Below, in pieces: positions 41,957-47,243 of a stretch of 47,243 bases of DNA (position 1 is its first letter; each line of letters starts with the position of its first letter). The notes beneath the pieces are model-generated. The model was not told the origin of the DNA. It made no database searches and was given only the letters and a program-made list of their open reading frames with translations. Source of the stretch: JBOHUX01 sp050734915 (lineage in GTDB: Bacteria; Chloroflexota; Dormibacteria; Dormibacterales; Dormibacteraceae); NCBI GenBank assembly GCA_050734915.1, contig JBOHUX010000001.1, forward strand, positions 1 through 47,243. The letters are read 5' to 3'. Made by a program: the position numbers and the translations under genes.

Positions 41957-42301
41957 CTAGCGGCGCTCCTTGATGCGAGCCCCTTTACCGATCTTCCCGC
42001 GCAGATAGTAGAGCCGGGCCTGCCGGACCTGGCCGTGTCGCACCACCTCGATCCTGTCGATCCGCGGCGAGTGCACCATGAAGGTCCGCTCGACCCCCAC
42101 GCCGTGGGAGGCCACGCGGCGGACGGTCACATTCTTCTTGAGGCCGCCTCCGGTGACGCGGAGGACGACGCCCTCGAAGACCTGGATCCTCTCCCGGGTA
42201 CCCTCGACGACCTTGGCGTGGACCCGGACGGTGTCCCCCGGCCGCAGCTCCGGCACCGAGTCCTTGAGCTGTTCTTTCTCGAGCTCGTCGATGACGTTCA
42301 T
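41957..42301 (-). CDS. rplS: 50S ribosomal protein L19
   Basis: A 114-residue ribosomal protein at the 30S-50S interface. Conserved stretches are VPELRPGDTVRVHAKVVEGT, RIQVFEGVVL, TVRRVASHGVGVERTFMVHS and VRQARLYYLRGKIGKGARIK. The ATG at 42301 has GGAGAGGAAGG upstream and overlaps the trmD stop as ATGA. The length is the family norm. Confidence 0.97.
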   Translation of the reverse strand: MNVIDELEKEQLKDSVPELRPGDTVRVHAKVVEGTRERIQVFEGVVLRVTGGGLKKNVTVRRVASHGVGVERTFMVHSPRIDRIEVVRHGQVRQARLYYLRGKIGKGARIKERR

Positions 42302-42990
42302 GCCTTCCTCTCCATGCCTGAAACGTGGGCCTGCCGGGCGCGGGTGCGCTCCTCGGCCGCGCGGCGGCGCCACTCAGTGATCTTCTGGTGATTGCCGGAC
42401 GTGAGCACCTCGGGCACGACCATGCCCCGATACTCGGCCGGCCGAGTGTACTGCGGATAGCCGACCCAGCCGCCGGCGAACGAGTCCTGCGCCAGCGATC
42501 GCGGCTCGCCCACCACCCCCGGCAGGAGCCGGGCGACGGCATCGATGACAGCCATGGCGGGGATCTCCCCGCCGCTCAGCACGTAGTCCCCGATCGACAG
42601 CTCGCGCGCCCCCAGGCCCTCGCGGACCCGGTCGTCCACCCCCTCGTATCGCCCGCAGACGATGATCAGGCCCGGCTCCCCGGCCAGTTCGCGGGCCAGG
42701 GGCTGGTTGAGAGACTCTCCCCACGGCTCCATCAGGATGACCGGCCCCCGGTTCTCGGCGCGGATCGACTCCACCGCCTCGAACAGGGGCTCCGGCTTGA
42801 GCACCATGCCCGCGCCGCCCCCGAAGGGGACGTCGTCCACCTGGCGATGGGGTCCGCGGCTGTGATCGCGGAGATCGTGCGCGTAGAGGGAGACCAGGCC
42901 GCGCTCGACGGCCCGGCCGACCACGCCCCCCTCGAAGACCGCCGCGAAGACCTTCGGGAAGATGCTGATCACGTCGAAGCGTATGCTCAT
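42298..42990 (-). CDS. trmD: tRNA (guanine-N1)-methyltransferase TrmD
   Basis: Methylates G37 of tRNA. The protein is 230 residues of the SPOUT class with a trefoil knot. Motifs are FDVISIFPKVF, DDVPFGGGAGMVLKPEP, VCGRYEGVDDRV, ELSIGDYVLSGGEIPAMAVI and the C-terminal PEVLTSGNHQKITEWRR. It lies between rimM and rplS, the conserved order, and is coupled to rplS by an ATGA overlap. Confidence 0.97.
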   Translation of the reverse strand: MSIRFDVISIFPKVFAAVFEGGVVGRAVERGLVSLYAHDLRDHSRGPHRQVDDVPFGGGAGMVLKPEPLFEAVESIRAENRGPVILMEPWGESLNQPLARELAGEPGLIIVCGRYEGVDDRVREGLGARELSIGDYVLSGGEIPAMAVIDAVARLLPGVVGEPRSLAQDSFAGGWVGYPQYTRPAEYRGMVVPEVLTSGNHQKITEWRRRAAEERTRARQAHVSGMERKA

Positions 42991-42998
42991 CGGGAGGC

Positions 42999-43523
42999 TC
43001 AGGCGGGCTCCATCTCGCCCACCCAGTCAGCCACCATCACCCGGCCCTCCTCGAGGCTGACGGCGAGCACCGCCTCCCTGGTGGCGGGGATCAGGTGCTC
43101 TACCCCCTCCCCGGCCCGCGTCACCCAGACATCGTTGGCGGGCCGCGGCAGCACGTCCACCAGCGGGCCCAGCGACCGCCCCGACGCCGTCGCCACCCGC
43201 AGCCCGATCAGCTGGTGGTGGTAGAAGCTGCCCGCGGGCAGCGGCCGAGCCTGCCCGGCCGGGATCTCGAGGTAGCGGCCCCGCTGACGGCCGGCCAGGG
43301 TCCGGTCGTCGAGCCCGCTCAGCTTGACGACGACGTGGCCGGCGCGGCGACGGCGGGCCCACTCGACCCGGTGGCGGTCACCCCCCAGCGCCACCTCCGC
43401 CCCCGGGGCGAACCGGTCCTCGAAGTCGGTCAGGGGCAGGACGACGACCGCGCCCTCGACCCCGAAGGCGCCCGTCAGAAGCCCCACCCTGACCGTCGCG
43501 GGGGCCCCCGCTCCCACCGTCAC
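42999..43523 (-). CDS. rimM: Ribosome maturation factor RimM
   Basis: A 174-residue 16S rRNA processing factor that assists 30S head assembly. It has an N-terminal beta-barrel (RVGLLTGAFGVEGAVVV, FEDRFAPGAEVALGG) and a C-terminal PRC-barrel (FYHHQLIGLRVATASGRSLG, DVWVTRAGEGVEHLIPATRE, MVADWVGEMEPA). The GTG start overlaps the khpA stop as GTGA. Confidence 0.95.
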   Translation of the reverse strand: MTVGAGAPATVRVGLLTGAFGVEGAVVVLPLTDFEDRFAPGAEVALGGDRHRVEWARRRRAGHVVVKLSGLDDRTLAGRQRGRYLEIPAGQARPLPAGSFYHHQLIGLRVATASGRSLGPLVDVLPRPANDVWVTRAGEGVEHLIPATREAVLAVSLEEGRVMVADWVGEMEPA

Positions 43524-43741
43524 GCCAGGTCCACGAACACGCGCCTGTGCTCGCGCATGGAGGCGATCCTGATCAGCGCCCGGACCGCTTCGATGTTCCG
43601 GCCGCCCTTCCCGATCAGCTTGCCGACGTCGCCCTCGGCCATCTTGACCTTGATCGAGATCCCGCCCCGCCCGCGCTCGAAGGACTCCACCTCGACGGCG
43701 TCCGGGTCCGCGGCCACCGATCGGGCGATGAACTCGACCAT
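43520..43741 (-). CDS. khpA: KH-domain RNA-binding protein KhpA
   Basis: A small KH protein between rpsP and rimM, the conserved position. The KH core is GISIKVKMAEGDVGKLIGKG followed by GRNIEAVRALIRI, with the GKGG loop for RNA contact. With ATG at 43741 it has 73 residues, close to the family norm of about 76. An upstream in-frame ATG at 43852 would add 37 Arg/Gly-rich residues and overlap rpsP by 50 nt; I consider that less likely. KhpA proteins bind RNA and affect cell division and elongation in Gram-positives. Confidence 0.9.
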   Translation of the reverse strand: MVEFIARSVAADPDAVEVESFERGRGGISIKVKMAEGDVGKLIGKGGRNIEAVRALIRIASMREHRRVFVDLA

Positions 43742-43802
43742 CGCCCGGTAGTCCAGGGCTGGACCCGGCCCCTGCTGGTCACCGTGGCCGAACCGCCGGT
43801 CG

Positions 43803-44087
43803 TCACGCCGAGGACGTCGATCCCTGCTTCCTGGACTCTGCATAGCGGTCAAGGATTCCCTCCCTCCTGAGCAAGCTCCTGGCGGTGTCGGACGGCTGGG
43901 CGCCCTTGCCCAGCCATGCGACCACCTTCTCCTCGTCGATCTTCACGGTGGCAGGCTCGGTGAGCGGATCGTAATAGCCGAGCTGCTCGATGAACCGGCC
44001 GTCCCGAGGCGACCTCGCGTCGGCCACCACCAGGCGGTAGAAGGGGCGCTTCTTCGCCCCCATCCGCCTGAGCCTGATCTTCACCAC
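43803..44087 (-). CDS. rpsP: 30S ribosomal protein S16
   Basis: A 94-residue S16 protein. It begins MVKIRLRRMGAKKRPFYRLV, followed by VVADARSPRDGRFIEQLGYY, and has the usual DEEKVVAWLGKGAQPSDTA. The short C-terminal tail (SRKQGSTSSA) is variable in the family. The start is GTG at 44087, next to a second in-frame GTG. It lies 29 nt after ffh. Confidence 0.97.
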   Translation of the reverse strand: MVKIRLRRMGAKKRPFYRLVVADARSPRDGRFIEQLGYYDPLTEPATVKIDEEKVVAWLGKGAQPSDTARSLLRREGILDRYAESRKQGSTSSA

Positions 44088-44116
44088 TGGCGTCTCTCCC
44101 TCGTGAATCCGTTTGT

Positions 44117-45466
44117 CTAGAGGCCGCCCATGAGGCGGCCCAGGCGGGATGGCGCCGGGCGCCTGGTGCCCGGCTTGGTGAACTGCTTGACCAGCCGCTG
44201 CATCGCCTCGCGGGCCTTGAGCAGGCGGTTCACGTCCGCGGGCCCGGTCCCGCTCCCACTGGCGATCCGGCGCCGGCGGGAGCCGTCGATGATCTCGGGA
44301 TGCGCCCGCTCGCGAGCCGTCATGGAGAGGATGATGGCCTCCATCCGGCGCGCCTCCGCCTCCGGGTCGGAGCCCTCCATTCGGCCCTCGAGCCCGCCCA
44401 GGCCGGGCATCATCTCCAGCACCCCCTTGATCGGGCCCATCTCCCGGACCTGCCGGAGCTGGGCCAGGAAGTCGTCGAACGTGAGGTGTCCCGAGCGGAG
44501 GTGGCGCTCGAGATGTTCGGACGACTGCCTGTCGACCACCCGCTCTGCCCGCTCGATGAGGGTCATGACGTCGCCCATGCCGAGAATCCGGGAGGCCATG
44601 CGGTCGGCGTGGAAGATCTCCAGGTCGCCAGGGCGTTCGCCGACACCGGCGAAGCGCACCTGCTGTCCGGTCGCCTCTCGCAGCGAGAGCGCCGCGCCCC
44701 CACGCGCGTCGCCGTCCAGCTTCGTCAGCACGATCCCCCCCACCTGAACCGCGTCGTGGAAGGCGCGGCCGACGTTGACCGCCTCCTGTCCGGTCATGGC
44801 GTCCGCCACCAGCAGCGTCTCCGTGACCGCCGCCACGGCCCGCAGCCGCGCCAGCTCCTCCATCAGCTCCCGGTCCGCCTGGAGCCGGCCGGACGTGTCG
44901 AGGATGACGAGGTCGGCACCGGAGCGCGAGGCCTCTGCCAGGGCGGCCGTCGCGATCTCCTCCACCCCTTCCGAGCCGCCGGGCCCGAAGAAGGGAATCC
45001 CCTCCCGGTCGGCGAGCACCCGCAGCTGATGGGCCGCGGCCGGGCGCCGCAGGTCGAGTGCCACCACCATCGGGTGCCGCCCGTCCTCGCGCCGCGCGAA
45101 GAGCGCCAGCTTGACGGCCGTCGTCGTCTTGCCCGAGCCCTGGAGGCCCGCCAGCATGATGGTCGTCGGCGGCTCCGCCGCATACCTCAACCCGGTCCGG
45201 TTCCCGCCCAGGAGCTCGACCAGCTCGTCGTGGACGACCTTCACCACGTGCTGGGCGGCGGTCAGGCCGGACGAGATCTCGGCTCCCAGCAGGCGCTCGC
45301 GAAGGCGCTCCTGGAAGCGCTTCACGACCTTGTAGTGGACATCCGCCTCGAGCAGGGCAAGCCGGATCTCCCGCAGAGCCACGTCCACGTCCTCGGGGCG
45401 CAGAACCCCCTTCCCCCTCAGCCTTCTGAGCGCCCCCGTGAGGCGGCTGGTGAGCGTCTCGAACAT
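44117..45466 (-). CDS. ffh: Signal recognition particle protein Ffh
   Basis: Delivers nascent membrane proteins to the Sec translocon. The protein is 449 residues with N-terminal helical bundle, GTPase domain (P-loop GLQGSGKTTTAVKL, VALDLRRPAAAHQLRVLA, ILDTSGRLQADRELMEEL, TKLDGDARGGAALS) and Met-rich M domain (MPGLGGLEGRM, SMTARERAHPEIIDGSRRRR, IASGSGT). The common DTAGR reads DTSGR. The ATG at 45466 is 2 nt after the ylxM stop. SRP RNA is not in the window. Confidence 0.97.
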   Translation of the reverse strand: MFETLTSRLTGALRRLRGKGVLRPEDVDVALREIRLALLEADVHYKVVKRFQERLRERLLGAEISSGLTAAQHVVKVVHDELVELLGGNRTGLRYAAEPPTTIMLAGLQGSGKTTTAVKLALFARREDGRHPMVVALDLRRPAAAHQLRVLADREGIPFFGPGGSEGVEEIATAALAEASRSGADLVILDTSGRLQADRELMEELARLRAVAAVTETLLVADAMTGQEAVNVGRAFHDAVQVGGIVLTKLDGDARGGAALSLREATGQQVRFAGVGERPGDLEIFHADRMASRILGMGDVMTLIERAERVVDRQSSEHLERHLRSGHLTFDDFLAQLRQVREMGPIKGVLEMMPGLGGLEGRMEGSDPEAEARRMEAIILSMTARERAHPEIIDGSRRRRIASGSGTGPADVNRLLKAREAMQRLVKQFTKPGTRRPAPSRLGRLMGGL

Positions 45467-45468
45467 CC

Positions 45469-45801
45469 TCAGGCCTCCGCCAGCCGGGCCTCGAGCCGGG
45501 CCAGCCGATGCCTCAACGCCCTCACCTCGCGCGCGAGGTCCCCGTCAGCCAGGCGGCGGCGATCGTCCTCTTCCAGCAGCCGGAGCCGCTGGTCGGCCCC
45601 TTCCAGTGCGGCGAGGGCACGCCGGAGCAGGTCGTGGACCGCCGCCCGGGAGGTGCCCTGCCCGGCCGCGATCTCCGACAGCGACCAGTCGCTGCGAAGG
45701 CTCAGGCCGAGCACCTCGCGCTGACGGTCGGTCAGCAGAGCACCGTAGCGCTCGAGGAGCGCGATCTGACGCTGGCGGGCGGCAAGGGTGTCAAGGAGCA
45801 T
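45469..45801 (-). CDS. ylxM: YlxM/p13-like helix-turn-helix protein
   Basis: A 110-residue protein with a sigma-region-4-like helix-turn-helix: LLTDRQREVLGLSLRSDWSL and SEIAAGQGTSRAAVHDLLRR. The C-terminal third is Leu/Arg-rich and may form a coiled coil. This is the UPF0122/YlxM pattern; the gene usually precedes ffh, as here, and is thought to modulate SRP function or expression. The ATG at 45801 has TATGCT 8 nt upstream, making it the probable first gene of the ylxM-to-yraN operon. Confidence 0.9.
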   Translation of the reverse strand: MLLDTLAARQRQIALLERYGALLTDRQREVLGLSLRSDWSLSEIAAGQGTSRAAVHDLLRRALAALEGADQRLRLLEEDDRRRLADGDLAREVRALRHRLARLEARLAEA

Positions 45802-45809
45802 GCCTTGAC

Positions 45810-45815
45810 AGCATA
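45810..45815 (-). promoter_or_regulatory. -10 box for the ylxM-ffh operon
   Basis: TATGCT on the - strand, 8 nt before the ylxM ATG. It shares a 77-nt divergent gap with the LysM gene, whose TTATAA box is at 45868-45873. Confidence 0.45.
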
Positions 45816-45867
45816 CGCCTCAGCCCCGAACAACAGTACGAGCGCAGGTTCGACGCCGTCGGTGGGG

Positions 45868-45873
45868 TTATAA
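45868..45873 (+). promoter_or_regulatory. -10-like box for the LysM-transglycosylase gene
   Basis: TTATAA on the + strand, 5 nt before the ATG. The short GTGAG between them might also act as a weak ribosome site. Confidence 0.35.
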
Positions 45874-45878
45874 GTGAG

Positions 45879-46562
45879 ATGCGCACCATCAAATACGCCG
45901 CCCTTGCCACCACCGCATTGACCGGCATCATCGGGGTGCTGGCCGGAGCCCAGCCCGTCTTCGCCCGGTCCTATCGGGTCCGGCCGGGCGACACCTTCTG
46001 GGCGATCTCCCGCCGGACCGGGATCAGAGAAGCCACCCTGGTGCGCCTCAACCATCCCCGCAATCCCAACTTCATCATCCCCGGCGAGATCATCGAGCTC
46101 ACCGCCGCGCCCCGGCCGCATCGGATCCGCACCCCGCGGCCGGCGGGGATCGGCCGCCCGGAGGCGCGCGTCGATCTCATGGCCGCGGCCCAGCGGCACG
46201 GGCTCAACGCCGCCTTCGTGCTCGCCGTCTCCTGGTGGGAGAGCGGATGGAACCAGTCCGCGGTCTCCCGCGATGGGGCGATCGGCCTCATGCAGATCAT
46301 GCCCGCCACCGCCGCCTGGGCGGGACCGCACCTGCTCGGCCACCGGGTGGACATCCGGGACCCTCGTCAGAACGCTGATCTGGGCGCCGCCCTGCTCCGC
46401 CGCTATCTGGACCGGTTCGGAAGCCCCCAGCTGGCGCTGGCCGCCTACTACCAGGGCGCCTCGGCGGTTGAGAAGCACGGCATCTTCAAGTCCAGCCGCC
46501 GCTACGTGGACGGCATCTGGGACCTGCGCTGGCGCTTCATGCGCGATCTCGACAGGACATAG
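45879..46562 (+). CDS. Secreted LysM-domain lytic transglycosylase
   Basis: A 227-residue exported peptidoglycan enzyme. It has a signal peptide (about residues 1-29, ending PVFA), one LysM domain (31-76: SYRVRPGDTFWAISRRTGI to GEIIELTA) for glycan binding, a Pro/Arg linker, then an SLT domain with catalytic Glu121 (SWWESGWNQS), GAIGLMQIMPATAAWAG, and LALAAYYQGASAV. It should cleave peptidoglycan strands at the cell surface. The ATG at 45879 is chosen for the signal peptide. Its 3' end overlaps the convergent methyltransferase gene by 61 nt. Confidence 0.93.
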   Translation: MRTIKYAALATTALTGIIGVLAGAQPVFARSYRVRPGDTFWAISRRTGIREATLVRLNHPRNPNFIIPGEIIELTAAPRPHRIRTPRPAGIGRPEARVDLMAAAQRHGLNAAFVLAVSWWESGWNQSAVSRDGAIGLMQIMPATAAWAGPHLLGHRVDIRDPRQNADLGAALLRRYLDRFGSPQLALAAYYQGASAVEKHGIFKSSRRYVDGIWDLRWRFMRDLDRT

Positions 46563-47224
46563 AAGGTGGGGCTGGACTCGAGGTCCGCGCCCGGGGCGCC
46601 CAGGAGCCGGACCAGCCGCAGGCCGGCCGCCGCCAGCCAGCCCTCGACCGCCTCCGGTTCGATGAGGGCTTCCCCGCCGACCTGGGTCACCACCTCGCCG
46701 CCCGGCAGCCGGTAGTCCACCTCCAGCTCGATCGCGCCGCCGCGCCAAGAGCTGACTCGGAACCCGGGCGCCCCGCCCGCCCGGACCCAGTGGGGATTGA
46801 TCAGCTCCAACCCCAGGCGCCCGTCCGGGGCGAGGCGCGCGGCGGCGGCCAGAAGGCGTGCGCGCCGCTCGGCCGGACTCGGCGGCGCCAGGACGCCGGC
46901 GGGCGCCATCACCAACCGGAACCGCCGCACGAGATCGAGGTCCTCGATCCGGGACCGGATCACCTCGCTGCCCGGCATCCGCCCTCGGCAGACCCTCACC
47001 ATGCCGGGGTGGATGTCCACCCCGACCACCTCGATGCCCCTTCGCGCGAGCGGTGCCGCCAGGCGTCCCGCTCCAACCCCCAGATAGAGGACGGGGCCCC
47101 GCGCCCGCCGCCCCCATCGCAGCCACGGCTCGAGATCGGTCTCGTAGGGCAGCGACGCATAGAGGTCCGCAAGCGCGGGATCGGGGTCGGCGGGATCGTC
47201 GCGGACCACCCTCGGCAACCTCAA
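46502..47224 (-). CDS. Class I SAM-dependent methyltransferase
   Basis: A 240-residue protein with a Rossmann methyltransferase fold: motif I VLYLGVGAGRLAAPLA (residues 45-60), the acidic end of strand 2 in VVGVDIHPGMV, then RSRIEDLDL and PDGRLGLELINPHWV. The substrate is not recognisable. The C-terminus (RMKRQRRSQMPST) is read through the 3' end of the LysM gene on the opposite strand. The start is TTG at 47224, only 19 nt from the window edge; the TTG at 47218 is an alternative, and a longer N-terminus cannot be excluded. Confidence 0.82.
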   Translation of the reverse strand: MRLPRVVRDDPADPDPALADLYASLPYETDLEPWLRWGRRARGPVLYLGVGAGRLAAPLARRGIEVVGVDIHPGMVRVCRGRMPGSEVIRSRIEDLDLVRRFRLVMAPAGVLAPPSPAERRARLLAAAARLAPDGRLGLELINPHWVRAGGAPGFRVSSWRGGAIELEVDYRLPGGEVVTQVGGEALIEPEAVEGWLAAAGLRLVRLLGAPGADLESSPTFYVLSRSRMKRQRRSQMPST

Positions 47225-47243
47225 GCTATGCTCCGGAGAATGG

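Noticed and set aside
43742..43852. Longer khpA starting at 43852
   Set aside because: It would overlap rpsP by 50 nt and add an Arg/Gly-rich segment not typical of KhpA; kept only as an alternative.

Overview
The window is about 47 kb of very GC-rich bacterial chromosome, densely packed with housekeeping genes. I see no tRNA, rRNA, CRISPR array, insertion sequence or phage gene. The gene order (ylxM-ffh-rpsP-khpA-rimM-trmD-rplS-rnhB-yraN, then comM-dprA-topA, then rpsB-tsf-pyrH-frr-uppS-cdsA-dxr-rseP-ispG) is typical of the Terrabacteria. Other clues are a SigB/RsbW-type stress sigma module, a YlxM gene, an archaeal-type ProRS, a short EF-Ts, a non-discriminating-type AspRS, hopanoid biosynthesis and minimal Ku/ligase repair. 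Together they fit a soil or subsurface lineage near Dormibacterota/Chloroflexota or a deep actinobacterial relative. That assignment is inference; no marker was compared with a database.

Layout. 1-4116 (- strand): the 5' part of alaS, then a ytxG-ytxH-rsbW-sigB module with two SigB-like promoters and a small membrane protein. 4117-10008 (-): relA, a metallo-hydrolase, hisS and aspS. 10074-11999: a small membrane protein (+) and convergent proS (-). 12171-20853 (+): one tightly overlapping operon for making a polycyclic triterpene: prenyl diphosphate synthase, type 2 IPP isomerase, hpnC, hpnD, hpnE, squalene-hopene cyclase, a zinc dehydrogenase and a START-like lipid-binding protein. 20878-24543: a MerR regulator (-) divergent from hpnH-hpnA-hpnG (+), the genes that add and process the adenosine-derived hopanoid side chain. 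24547-32899 (-): the rpsB-to-ispG operon with MEP-pathway genes dxr and ispG, ending in a MarR gene. 33067-37931 (-): topA, dprA, comM. 37983-40875: a lactonase-like hydrolase (-) divergent from ku and an ATP-dependent DNA ligase (+), inserted between yraN and comM. 40910-45801 (-): the ylxM-to-yraN operon. 45879-47224: a secreted LysM-transglycosylase (+) and a convergent methyltransferase (-).

How it works together. dxr and ispG supply IPP/DMAPP, the type 2 isomerase balances them, the prenyl synthase makes the C15 precursor, HpnC/D/E make squalene, the cyclase makes hopene, HpnH and HpnG attach and trim the side chain, and UppS draws on the same pool for cell-wall lipid. The most novel points are a zinc dehydrogenase embedded in the hopanoid operon that could be the ribosylhopane-to-bacteriohopanetetrol reductase, a MerR gene with a dyad at the hpnH promoter, an apparently kinase-dead RsbW homologue, an orphan SigB-like promoter, and many -10 boxes placed so close to start codons that leaderless transcription looks common.
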